This document shows, one piece after another, positions 8,858 through 16,689 of a stretch of DNA of 33,580 nt. Made by a program: the position numbers and the translations under genes. Position 1 is the stretch's first letter. Each line of letters starts with the position of its first letter. The notes below the pieces were generated by a model. It made no database searches and was not told where the DNA came from. It worked only from the letters and a program-made list of their open reading frames with translations. The DNA comes from Claveliimonas sp963592205 (GTDB taxonomy: Bacteria; Bacillota; Clostridia; Lachnospirales; Lachnospiraceae): positions 1 to 33,580 of the forward strand of contig CAVAVU010000082.1 of NCBI GenBank assembly GCA_963592205.1, given 5' to 3'.

Positions 8858-9724
8858 TTATCTTTCACTTTTTCGTCTGCGCTCCAATTCATCATCCATA
8901 GCTTCCAGAAATGCATACGGCACTCTCAGATCCCCGTATCCGCAGGCAAGATCCAGTCCCTTTTTCATAGCTCCATGAAAATCACTTCCTCCTGAACGCA
9001 GGCATCCGCATTCCTGTGCGATCTGTTCTGTGGCCTGTCGCCACTCATCATCAAATTCACAGTACTGCGTCTCCAATCCATCTGCCCCCATGCGAATCAG
9101 ACGTCTTGCTACATCTTTACAGTGATCCGGATCCTGTGGATCGATCTGATGCAGATGCGCTACAAAGATCAGCCCTCCCGCATCATGGACTAACTGAATA
9201 CACTCCTCCGGTGACAGAACCTCCTTCTGTACATATCCCGGCGTACCTTTGGACAGATACTTACGAAGCGCTTCCTTGAGTTCCGTGGCATAGCCTCTGG
9301 CAATCAGAATCTGAGCAATATGTCCTCTCGCCAGAATCTTCCCTTCTCCAAGTGCATCCAGATCACTTCTGTCTATCTGAAACCCTGCCTCATGAAGCTT
9401 GTCTACCATCTTATAGTTACGTTCCTGGCGGCTTGCTGCCATATCATCCAGCCGCTCAATTAACCGCTTATTTTTACAATTGATAAAAAGAGAGGTCATA
9501 TGTACATCGCAGTCGTCCACGCGGGTACTGAGCTCCGCTCCCGGGATCACCCGGATGCCCAGCTTCTCACCTTCTATAGAAGCTTCTTCCACTCCGGCTA
9601 CGGTGTCATGGTCTGTAATCGCAATCGCGCTAAGTCCCTTTTCTTTTGCGTATCTGACAAGCTCCATCGGCGTATATGAGCCGTCTGACGCGGTTGTGTG
9701 TGCATGCAGATCTACTATCTTCAT
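8858..9724 (-). CDS. PHP-domain metal-dependent phosphoesterase (TrpH/YciV-like)
   Basis: This 288-residue protein belongs to the polymerase and histidinol phosphatase (PHP) superfamily. Characterised relatives of this length (YciV/RNase AM group) hydrolyse nucleotide 3',5'-bisphosphates or short RNA from the 5' end. Metal-ligand motifs are visible in order: DLHAHTTASDGS at residues 5-16, ITDHDT near 40, ARGH and VAHLH in the middle, and GGSDFHG near the C terminus. An insert domain lies between. GGGGTGATG precedes the ATG. It is a single gene divergent from the ABC transporter operon. A TTGCAA-N17-TAGACT promoter may drive it. The substrate cannot be set from sequence alone. Confidence 0.88.
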   Translation of the reverse strand: MKIVDLHAHTTASDGSYTPMELVRYAKEKGLSAIAITDHDTVAGVEEASIEGEKLGIRVIPGAELSTRVDDCDVHMTSLFINCKNKRLIERLDDMAASRQERNYKMVDKLHEAGFQIDRSDLDALGEGKILARGHIAQILIARGYATELKEALRKYLSKGTPGYVQKEVLSPEECIQLVHDAGGLIFVAHLHQIDPQDPDHCKDVARRLIRMGADGLETQYCEFDDEWRQATEQIAQECGCLRSGGSDFHGAMKKGLDLACGYGDLRVPYAFLEAMDDELERRRKSER

Positions 9725-9751
9725 AGTATTCCATCACCCCTTTCATCTCCT

Positions 9752-9780
9752 AGTCTATCTGGTTTTCGTGTGTTTTGCAA
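9752..9780 (-). promoter_or_regulatory. Possible promoter of the PHP gene
   Basis: On the minus strand TTGCAA (9775-9780) and TAGACT (9752-9757) are separated by 17 bp, about 28 bp before the start codon. Both boxes deviate from consensus, so this is a tentative call. Confidence 0.4.
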
Positions 9781-9791
9781 GCACTTCTCGT

Positions 9792-9819
9792 TTAACTTAT
9801 ATTTAACTTAAATTTACAC
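9792..9819 (+). promoter_or_regulatory. Three 11-bp-spaced TTAACT-like repeats (candidate PhoP box)
   Basis: TTAACT at 9792, TTAACT at 9803 and TTACAC at 9814 recur with an exact 11-bp period. That is the spacing of direct repeats bound by PhoB/PhoP-type response regulators, and the hexamers are close to the TT(A/C/T)ACA repeat known for Bacillus PhoP. The array ends 9 bp before the possible -35 box of the ABC transporter promoter, a suitable place for an activator. The 12-mer ATTTAACTTAAA within it recurs on the minus strand at 18375-18386, upstream of a small membrane protein gene. Confidence 0.5.
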
Positions 9820-9828
9820 GTTTTACTC

Positions 9829-9857
9829 TTTACAGCACGTGTATTTCATGTTATTGT
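9829..9857 (+). promoter_or_regulatory. Possible promoter of the ABC transporter operon
   Basis: TTTACA (9829-9834) and TATTGT (9852-9857) are separated by 17 bp. The -10 box is weak, which would fit activator-dependent transcription from the adjacent repeats. The leader to the ATG would be about 80 nt. Confidence 0.4.
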
Positions 9858-9943
9858 AAAAATGTAATCAATAATTTTTTGCAACGGTTTTTTACATTTG
9901 CAAACATTTACTCTTTTGAGAGCGAACTGAGAGGAGGTTCACT

Positions 9944-11011
9944 ATGAAAAAATTTCTGTCACTTTTAGTATGCTTGATGCTGACTCTTGGACTGATCGGC
10001 TGTGCATCCGGCGGTGATGACAAATCTGCCGACAGCGACAAAAAAGAAAGCAGTGATGAAGCAAAAGGCGACGAACTGACAGGACACCTGGTCATTTACA
10101 CATCAGAGCCTCAGGATCTGGTTACTGAGATGTTAGAAGATTTCGTATCTAAGAATCCTGGCGTTACATATGAACTGTACCGTTCCGGTACCGGCGATGT
10201 AAAGACCAAGCTGTCTACTGAGCTGGACGCTGGCAGCACAGATGCCAATGTTCTATGGTTTGCAGACCTGGGTTATATGTATGACCTGGACGATCAGGGT
10301 CTGATCTACCACTACTCTCCGGAAAGTGCTAAGGATCTTCCGGACACTTATAAGTACAATGACGGTATGGGTCATGAAGTACGTGCAATCTACTCTGTAC
10401 TGGCTTACAACACCACGCAGATCGACAAAGCCCCTAAGGATTGGGACGATGTTACAACAGACGACTACAAAGGTTCTCTTGCAATCGCAAGTCCGGCATA
10501 CTCCGGTGGTGCCATGACAACACTTTCTGTTCATGTAGAACCGGATAACGAATCCATAGTTGGATGGGACTGGTATCAGAAGCTTGCTGACAACGATGTC
10601 AAGATGGAGCAGTCTAATGGTACCCTCCTCACCAAGGTAGCATCCGGCGAATACAAAGGTGCCGTTCTTGTTGACTACCTGCCACGTAACGCCAAGAACG
10701 AAGGTTCTCCGATCGATTACGTATATCCTGAATCAGGTTCCGTTCTGATTCCTACTCCACTCTGTCTGATGGACAACATGTCTGACGAAGACAAGGCTGC
10801 AGCAGAAGCATTTGTTGACTACATGTTCGACATCGAGACTCAGAAGCTGTTCGTACAGCAGGGTTATGTTCCAATGATCAGCGAAGCTGCTGAAGGAACA
10901 GACGTACCGACTATCGATGATATCAAGGTATTACCGATGGACGTTAACTACATGAGAGAGAACTCAAGCGATATGCTTGAAAAGTTCACAAGCATTTTCG
11001 GAGCACAATAG
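9944..11011 (+). CDS. ABC transporter substrate-binding lipoprotein (Fe3+/aminoethylphosphonate-type family)
   Basis: This is the extracellular binding protein of the importer encoded by this operon. It has a lipoprotein signal peptide with lipobox LIGC (Cys20), then an acidic, serine-rich linker to about residue 45. The mature fold starts at HLVIYTSEPQDLV. Overall length (355 residues) and the YTS...PGVTYELYRSGTGDVKTKL pattern match the periplasmic binding protein cluster that includes FbpA/AfuA iron binders and PhnS-type 2-aminoethylphosphonate binders. The tyrosine pair typical of ferric binders is not evident, so iron is not assured. AGGAGG lies 7 nt before the ATG. A strong hairpin after the stop would favour high expression of this protein over the membrane components. 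The PhoP-box-like repeats upstream make a phosphorus-containing ligand an open possibility. Confidence 0.85.
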   Translation: MKKFLSLLVCLMLTLGLIGCASGGDDKSADSDKKESSDEAKGDELTGHLVIYTSEPQDLVTEMLEDFVSKNPGVTYELYRSGTGDVKTKLSTELDAGSTDANVLWFADLGYMYDLDDQGLIYHYSPESAKDLPDTYKYNDGMGHEVRAIYSVLAYNTTQIDKAPKDWDDVTTDDYKGSLAIASPAYSGGAMTTLSVHVEPDNESIVGWDWYQKLADNDVKMEQSNGTLLTKVASGEYKGAVLVDYLPRNAKNEGSPIDYVYPESGSVLIPTPLCLMDNMSDEDKAAAEAFVDYMFDIETQKLFVQQGYVPMISEAAEGTDVPTIDDIKVLPMDVNYMRENSSDMLEKFTSIFGAQ

Positions 11012-11034
11012 CACACCGCTATAGAACATACCTC

Positions 11035-11076
11035 GACAGCAGGAGCCGCGCTTTCGCCGGTTCCTGCTGTCTTTTT
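11035..11076 (+). terminator. Intercistronic terminator between binding protein and permease genes
   Basis: A 13-bp stem with one G-U pair (11035-11047 with 11059-11071) encloses a small inner GCG/CGC helix and is followed by five T. It lies between two genes of one transporter. Partial termination here would give an excess of binding-protein mRNA; no separate promoter was recognised before the permease. Confidence 0.75.
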
Positions 11077-11101
11077 AATAATTAAGAAAGGACGTGATAC
11101 C

Positions 11102-12802
11102 ATGTTTAAGAAAAACGGCTCCAATTCTTCGCGCGGCTCTGTCGCGCCTACAATCATCTGGTGGCTGGTCGTAGCTTTTCTTGCACTGTCCGTTATCTAT
11201 CCTTCTATCCGTCTGATACTGAACAGTCTGAAGGTAGGCGATGGATATGGTCTTGATAACTATGTTACCGTATTTTCGGATCCGGGCATTCTCCGGAGTA
11301 TGAAGAATTCATTTATTGTAGTAATTCCTGCCACGATATTTTCCACCATCATTGGTGTATTTTTATCATGGGTGGTTGTCCGTACCAATGTTCCTGGCGT
11401 GAAATACTGGAAAAGACTTCTGTCTATCCCTTATTTTATCCCTCCGTTTATCGGAGCGATCGCATGGACATTTCTGTTAGGACCGGTTGGATATTTTAAC
11501 AAGTTTTTAATGAATACATTTGGATTCGAGCAGGCTCCGCTGAATATTTACAGCCTGGGCGGCATGATCTTCATCATGTCTATGTACCGTTATGCGGTAT
11601 CTTTTATCGTAGTATTACCTACCATGAAGCGTATCTCCGCTTCTGTCGAGGAAGCTGCACGTATCTCCGGTGCCTCTCCGTGGCGTACGCTGCGTGACAT
11701 TACGCTTCCACTGATCACCCCTTCTATTATGGGTGCCATGTTATTGACATTTATGTTCATTTTGGCGGACTTCGGTGTATCTTCCGTATTAGGTGCCCCG
11801 AATCAGATCCACCTGATGACCACTCAGATATATTACATGATCAACAACTCAACGATTGCTAACAACCTGCAGGTTGCATCTGCATACTCTTTGTTCTTAT
11901 CCCTCTTTGGACTGATCGGTCTGTGGGTATACAACAGAGTCCTTGCTACGAATAAGTTCGTCGTTGTCAGCGGTAAAAGTGCAGCGGTAGAACCTACCAA
12001 ACTGAACAAAGGACCTCGCTGGATCCTCTTTGTGATCCTGGTAATCTTCTTCCTGTTCACAACCTGTGCACCGATCCTTGCAACACTGATCACATCTCTG
12101 ACTAAGACCTACGGTCTTCCATTTGGTCCGGAGAATATGACATTCCAGAACTTTGCACAGATGCTACAGATCCAGAACGTGGCAAGAGCATTTAAGAACA
12201 GTCTGTTCCTGTCCGTAACATCCAGTCTTGTGATCACGATCGTTACCATGATCATTGCTTATATCAGTATCCGTGGTGGTGTCCGCGGTGTCAAAGGTGT
12301 GAAATTCATGCAGATGACCGTTGTACTTCCATATGCGGTACCTGGTGTCATTATTGCATTGTCCATGATCCTGGCATTCTCGCAGCCGATCGCAGGTGTG
12401 AGACTTTATAATACGATCTGGATCTTATTGATTGCCTATATCGCCCGGTTTATGAATCTGGGCTACAACAACATATCCGGCGCGATCAGTCAGGTAGATA
12501 CCTCACTGGAAGAAGCTGCCCGGATCTCCGGAGCATCACAGCTCCGTGCATTTAAGGATGTCATGCTTCCTTTATTAAAGAGCAGTTTGATCAGTTCCTT
12601 CTTCCTGGTAGTTGCACCTACTATCTCCGAACTGTCACTTTCAAGCCTGCTGTGGTCAGTAGGTAACGAGACGGTCGGCACCATCGTATTCTCTGCAAAA
12701 GAAGAAGGACGTATCCTGTTAACTGCAGCAATTGCTATTATACTGATTATTCTGGTTGTCTTTATCAATCTTCTGGTCAACAGCCAGACGGACAAAGACT
12801 GA
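11102..12802 (+). CDS. ABC transporter permease, two fused membrane domains
   Basis: The 566-residue protein contains two tandem MetI-like permease units in one chain, as in the FbpB and ThiP type importers, so a single polypeptide can form the whole channel. Each half ends with the cytoplasmic EAA loop that docks on the ATPase: EEAARISGASPWRTLRD near residue 182 and EEAARISGASQLRAFKD near residue 469. About 12 hydrophobic segments are visible. A hydrophilic linker of about 30 residues (VSGKSAAVEPTKLNKGPRW) joins the halves. AAAGGA precedes the start. It is followed 22 nt later by the ATPase gene. Confidence 0.92.
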   Translation: MFKKNGSNSSRGSVAPTIIWWLVVAFLALSVIYPSIRLILNSLKVGDGYGLDNYVTVFSDPGILRSMKNSFIVVIPATIFSTIIGVFLSWVVVRTNVPGVKYWKRLLSIPYFIPPFIGAIAWTFLLGPVGYFNKFLMNTFGFEQAPLNIYSLGGMIFIMSMYRYAVSFIVVLPTMKRISASVEEAARISGASPWRTLRDITLPLITPSIMGAMLLTFMFILADFGVSSVLGAPNQIHLMTTQIYYMINNSTIANNLQVASAYSLFLSLFGLIGLWVYNRVLATNKFVVVSGKSAAVEPTKLNKGPRWILFVILVIFFLFTTCAPILATLITSLTKTYGLPFGPENMTFQNFAQMLQIQNVARAFKNSLFLSVTSSLVITIVTMIIAYISIRGGVRGVKGVKFMQMTVVLPYAVPGVIIALSMILAFSQPIAGVRLYNTIWILLIAYIARFMNLGYNNISGAISQVDTSLEEAARISGASQLRAFKDVMLPLLKSSLISSFFLVVAPTISELSLSSLLWSVGNETVGTIVFSAKEEGRILLTAAIAIILIILVVFINLLVNSQTDKD

Positions 12803-12824
12803 TATAAAAAGGAGGTACTGAATA

Positions 12825-13895
12825 ATGGGAAAATTATCTATTCGTAATCTTACAAAGTCCTATGGGGACCATACCGTTGTTAATAAAGTTAATATCGAAG
12901 TCGAGGACAGTCAGCTTCTGACCATCGTCGGTCCATCCGGCTGTGGTAAGACAACTATTCTCCGCATGATCGCAGGATTCATCGAGCCTACCGGCGGACA
13001 GATCTATCTGGATGACAAGCTGTTAGTTGACGTTGAAAATCATGTGGCTCCGGTCGCCCCTGAGAAGCGTAATATCGGCATGGTATTCCAGTCATATGCG
13101 GTATGGCCGCATATGAAAGTATTTGATAATGTAGCATATCCGCTGAAGCTTCGCAAGGTCAGCAAAGATGAAATCAAAAGCGAGGTTATGCGTGTACTGA
13201 AGGTCGTACATCTGGAAGGTCTGGAGAACCGTATGGCTCACGAACTGTCCGGTGGTCAGCAGCAGCGTGTTGCTCTTGCCCGTGCACTGGTCATGAAACC
13301 AAAGCTTCTGCTTCTGGATGAACCACTCTCCAACCTGGACGCAGCACTGCGCGAGGAAATGCGCGGTGAGATCAAAGAGATCCAGCGTACCCAGCACATT
13401 ACAATCATCAACGTAACTCATGACCAGATTGAGGCCATGACTATGTCAGACCGTGTAGCAGTCGTAAGAAAAGGCGTGCTGGAGCAGTTTGCTTCTCCTT
13501 ATGAGCTATATGAAGAGCCTGTTAATACATTCGTGGCGCGTTTCATCGGATCTGCCAACATTCTGCCAGCTACAAAGAAGGCTGATGCCGTACGTGACAG
13601 CGATGGCATGATGGATGTCATGGTAGCCGGATGTTATCCAATGAAAGTTCCATATGTAGATTCTAAAAACGAGCAGGGCTTTGTAGCTGTCCGTGCACAC
13701 CACATGGCACCAAACGAAGCTTCTCCGTTAAAGGCACATATCCGACGCGCGCTGTATCAGGGCAGTCAGATTGAATATTATCTGGAAGCTCCAGGATGTG
13801 AGATGTTCCGTCTCCTGACCGATGTAAGCTTTATCCAGCCGGAAGGAGCAGACATCGCAGTAGATATCACAAAGGCGGTGTGGTTAGATGAGTAA
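12825..13895 (+). CDS. ABC transporter ATP-binding protein
   Basis: This 356-residue ATPase powers the importer. Walker A is GPSGCGKTT, the Q-loop is VFQSYAVWPHM, the signature is LSGGQQQRVALARAL, Walker B is LLLLDEPLSNLD and the switch histidine is in NVTHDQIEAMTM. The last 110 or so residues form a TOBE-type regulatory domain (about 240-356), as in FbpC, PotA and PhnT-like ATPases. AAGGAGGT is well placed before the ATG. The gene ends with an 8-nt overlap with the metallo-hydrolase gene (GATGAGTAA), which suggests translational coupling and ties the hydrolase to the transporter. Confidence 0.94.
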   Translation: MGKLSIRNLTKSYGDHTVVNKVNIEVEDSQLLTIVGPSGCGKTTILRMIAGFIEPTGGQIYLDDKLLVDVENHVAPVAPEKRNIGMVFQSYAVWPHMKVFDNVAYPLKLRKVSKDEIKSEVMRVLKVVHLEGLENRMAHELSGGQQQRVALARALVMKPKLLLLDEPLSNLDAALREEMRGEIKEIQRTQHITIINVTHDQIEAMTMSDRVAVVRKGVLEQFASPYELYEEPVNTFVARFIGSANILPATKKADAVRDSDGMMDVMVAGCYPMKVPYVDSKNEQGFVAVRAHHMAPNEASPLKAHIRRALYQGSQIEYYLEAPGCEMFRLLTDVSFIQPEGADIAVDITKAVWLDE

Positions 13896-14649
13896 TTTCA
13901 ATAATTTTACATTTAAGATCAATATCTTAGGCTGGTGGGGCGCATTTCCACAGCCGGGCGGTGCCACCTGTGGCGTACTTGTCACTACCAGCGAAGGTAA
14001 GTTCCTGTTAGACTGTGGCGGTGGTGTGCTGTCCAAATATTTTGAACACGCGAATCTGACTGATCAGTTTCAGGGCGTACTCCTCTCCCATCTTCATTAC
14101 GACCACATGGGAGATGTCGGCTGCCTGTACTACGCAATCAACTATGCACTGCGTGTAGGACTCAGATCCAACAAGCCTCAGGTCTATGCACCACAGACAC
14201 CGGAGACCATGTGGGATGCCGTACAGTATCCATTCTGCGATACCCACGTACTGGAAGATGGTATGAAAATACATATGGCAGGCGCAGATATTACCGTCAA
14301 AAAAGTAAATCACACCATCGAATGCTATGCATTCCGCATTGAGAAAAACGGTAAAACGATCGTATATTATACGGACACTACCTACGATCCGTCTCACACA
14401 AATTTCATCAAAGACGCTGATCTTCTGATCTGTGAGGCAACCATTTCCATGGGAACCAGACACACAATCGGTGCCGGTCATATGACCGATATTGAGGCTG
14501 GTCAGACCGCTGCCAACGGCAATGTCAAAGAGCTATGTCTCTACCATCTGCCAAGTGACGGTGACATTCCATTCATGCGGATCCGCGCGGGTTCCGTATA
14601 TGACGGCGAGATCTACACTCCGGACATCCGTTCAGAATTTATCATCTGA
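13888..14649 (+). CDS. Metallo-beta-lactamase-fold hydrolase (YhfI/RNase Z-like group)
   Basis: This 253-residue protein is a stand-alone MBL-fold hydrolase. The zinc signature SHLHYDHMGD is near residue 70, the later ligands are likely in VNHTIECYAF, VYYTDTTYD and GHMTDIEAGQ, and the C-terminal histidine is in LYHLPSD. The closest family pattern I recognise is the YhfI/RNase Z/PhnP-like phosphodiesterase branch, not beta-lactamases or glyoxalases. There is no signal peptide, so it is cytosolic. Its start overlaps the ATPase gene by 8 nt. A plausible role is to hydrolyse the imported compound or a derivative, for example a phosphodiester. That role rests on context only. Confidence 0.85.
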   Translation: MSNFNNFTFKINILGWWGAFPQPGGATCGVLVTTSEGKFLLDCGGGVLSKYFEHANLTDQFQGVLLSHLHYDHMGDVGCLYYAINYALRVGLRSNKPQVYAPQTPETMWDAVQYPFCDTHVLEDGMKIHMAGADITVKKVNHTIECYAFRIEKNGKTIVYYTDTTYDPSHTNFIKDADLLICEATISMGTRHTIGAGHMTDIEAGQTAANGNVKELCLYHLPSDGDIPFMRIRAGSVYDGEIYTPDIRSEFII

Positions 14650-14663
14650 CAGGAGGTCCGCCT

Positions 14664-15353
14664 ATGCTGAAACTATTTGATCCTATCCGGGATTTCACAT
14701 TCCTGTCCATTGCACTGCGCATCCTGTTCACCTGCATTTCCGCAGGACTGATCGGATATGAACGCGGACTGGAAGGACGGGCTGCCGGATTCCGTACACA
14801 CATACTGGTAGCGCTTGGCGCATGCATTGTCATGTGTGTCGACCAATATCTGGTAACGATGATCAATCCGAACGCCGATCCGGCAAGACTTGGCGCACAG
14901 GTCATCAACGGCATCGGTTTTCTGGGTGCCGGTACGATCCTTGCCAACGGCAAACGTGTAACCGGTCTTACCACTGCTGCCGGACTCTGGACGATGGCAT
15001 GTGTCGGTCTTGCATTTGGCTGCGGATACTTTGAAGGCGGATTTCTCGCCACCGTAACCATGCTGATCGTACTGATCGTTCTTCACAAGGTAGAAGGCCA
15101 CACTTCCACCCTGGCAGGAATGGAACTCCTGATTGAAATCGAGAAATCAGACGACATCCCATGTCTTCTGAAAACCATTAAACTATGCGGTATCAAAGTC
15201 GCAAATATCACCATCAATGACGCTCCTGAAGGTGCATCCAAAGGACATCTGGAAGTCCGTCTCTCTCTGCTGGTAGGCCGCAATTTCGATGCTTCCCACC
15301 TGTTGGATGAACTGGCATTCCATATGCCGGTGGTCAAATTTGAAGAGCTCTGA
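14664..15353 (+). CDS. MgtC/SapB family membrane protein
   Basis: The 229-residue protein has an N-terminal MgtC domain of four or five membrane helices (about residues 15-145), with the family motifs GLIGYERGLEGRAAGFRTH, INGIGFLGAGTIL and GLTTAAGLW. A cytosolic C-terminal ACT-like domain of about 85 residues follows. MgtC proteins do not transport magnesium themselves; they influence membrane energetics, and in Salmonella MgtC has been linked to control of phosphate uptake. The gene is last in the ABC transporter operon, 14 nt after the MBL gene, with AGGAGGT before the ATG. No clear terminator was found downstream. Confidence 0.92.
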   Translation: MLKLFDPIRDFTFLSIALRILFTCISAGLIGYERGLEGRAAGFRTHILVALGACIVMCVDQYLVTMINPNADPARLGAQVINGIGFLGAGTILANGKRVTGLTTAAGLWTMACVGLAFGCGYFEGGFLATVTMLIVLIVLHKVEGHTSTLAGMELLIEIEKSDDIPCLLKTIKLCGIKVANITINDAPEGASKGHLEVRLSLLVGRNFDASHLLDELAFHMPVVKFEEL

Positions 15354-15477
15354 TCATACCGCAATATGAACTTTGTAAATTAGATACTACTTAATTTCCG
15401 CAAATGAAATGCACTGTGTTTGTCAGTTTTCACAGCTTTTCCATCGGAATCACCCGAAAAAGTAACAAGGTTTTCCA

Positions 15478-15506
15478 TTTACAACAATCCTGCGTTGTAC
15501 TATAAT
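15478..15506 (+). promoter_or_regulatory. Sigma-A type promoter of the ispG operon
   Basis: TTTACA (15478-15483) and TATAAT (15501-15506) are separated by 17 bp. The predicted leader to the ispG ATG is about 100 nt, with no strong structure seen. The 15354-15477 stretch between the MgtC gene and this promoter shows nothing I can assign. Confidence 0.8.
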
Positions 15507-15612
15507 AGAAACTGTATGTTTTTGCGTATATTTAAAAAGCACAGATAACAAATGACAGATATATTATAGAAGAAACACAAGGATTTACAGGCTGTTATTG
15601 GAGGAAAAAGCT

Positions 15613-16677
15613 ATGTATAGAAACAAAACAAGACAGGTAATGGTAGGTAATGTCCCAGTCGGTGGAGACGCTCCTATTTCCATCCAGTCTATGACAAATA
15701 CCAGAACGCAGGATGTCGCTGCAACAGTAAAACAGATCAATGAACTTGCTGCTGCCGGCTGTGAAATCATCCGCTGTGCTGTACCGGATATGGAAGCAGC
15801 CAGAGCTATTTCGGAAATCAAGAAACAAATCAATATTCCTCTTGTGGCAGATATCCACTTTGATTATCGGCTTGCTATCGCAGCAATCGAGAATGGAGCA
15901 GATAAGATCCGAATCAATCCTGGCAATATCGGAACGCCGGAACGTATCCAGGCAGTTGTTGAGAAAGCGATTGAATATCATGTACCGATCCGTATCGGTG
16001 TCAACAGCGGTTCTCTGGAAAAGCACCTGGTACAGAAATACGGCGGTGTAACTGCTGAGGGACTCGTAGAGAGCGCCCTCGACAAGATCCACATTGTAGA
16101 ACAGTACGGATTAAAAGACATCATCGTCAGCATTAAGTCATCCGATGTCATGATGTGCATCAAGGCTTACGAACTGATGGTACAGAAAACAGATTATCCT
16201 CTCCACGTAGGAATCACAGAATCAGGTCCTCTGGGCGGAGGCATCATCAAGTCCAGCGTAGGACTGGGTGCCATCCTGTATCAGGGCATCGGTAATACGG
16301 TTCGTGTATCCCTGACCGGAGAACGTGTCGAAGAGATCAATACAGCCAAGAAGATCCTGGCTGCCTTAGGTCTCAGAAAGGCCGGCATTGAGGTCATCTC
16401 CTGCCCGACCTGTGGACGTACACAGATCGATCTGATCACACTTGCCAACCAGGTAGAGAAGCTGGTAGCACAGTATGATCTGGATCTCAGAGTTGCCGTT
16501 ATGGGCTGTGTAGTCAACGGTCCCGGTGAAGCCAGAGAAGCAGATCTCGGTGTAGCCGGTGGATGCGGCGAAGGACTTCTGTTTAAAAAAGGTAAAATAC
16601 TCCGGAAGATGCCGGAAGATCAGCTGTTAGCTGCCCTCAAAGAAGAGCTGGACCACTGGGAGGAAGAAAGGATCTAG
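15613..16677 (+). CDS. ispG: (E)-4-hydroxy-3-methylbut-2-enyl diphosphate synthase
   Basis: IspG (GcpE) is the 4Fe-4S enzyme of the non-mevalonate isoprenoid pathway that reduces methylerythritol cyclodiphosphate to HMBPP. The start is the ATG at 15613 (354 residues): the in-frame TTG at 15598 overlaps the GGAGG ribosome site and cannot be the start. The cluster ligands are Cys264 and Cys267 (SCPTCGRT) and Cys299 (MGCVVNGPGEARE), with the catalytic Glu in the last motif. An N-terminal TIM barrel carries VADIHFDYRLA and KIRINPGN. Length and motifs fit the short bacterial form. The SorC-family regulator gene starts only 12 nt downstream. Confidence 0.97.
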   Translation: MYRNKTRQVMVGNVPVGGDAPISIQSMTNTRTQDVAATVKQINELAAAGCEIIRCAVPDMEAARAISEIKKQINIPLVADIHFDYRLAIAAIENGADKIRINPGNIGTPERIQAVVEKAIEYHVPIRIGVNSGSLEKHLVQKYGGVTAEGLVESALDKIHIVEQYGLKDIIVSIKSSDVMMCIKAYELMVQKTDYPLHVGITESGPLGGGIIKSSVGLGAILYQGIGNTVRVSLTGERVEEINTAKKILAALGLRKAGIEVISCPTCGRTQIDLITLANQVEKLVAQYDLDLRVAVMGCVVNGPGEAREADLGVAGGCGEGLLFKKGKILRKMPEDQLLAALKEELDHWEEERI

Positions 16678-16689
16678 CGAAATATATTT

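Noticed and set aside
15354..15477. Imperfect palindrome around AAATTAG and CTTAATTT after the MgtC gene as a terminator
   Set aside because: Only A/T pairs and no T-tract; nothing convincing ends the ABC operon here.
15598..15612. TTG start for IspG
   Set aside because: The TTG is part of the GGAGG ribosome binding site of the ATG at 15613. The same reasoning rejects TTG starts at 17656 (HPr), 27751 (prmC) and 25554 (5'-nucleotidase).
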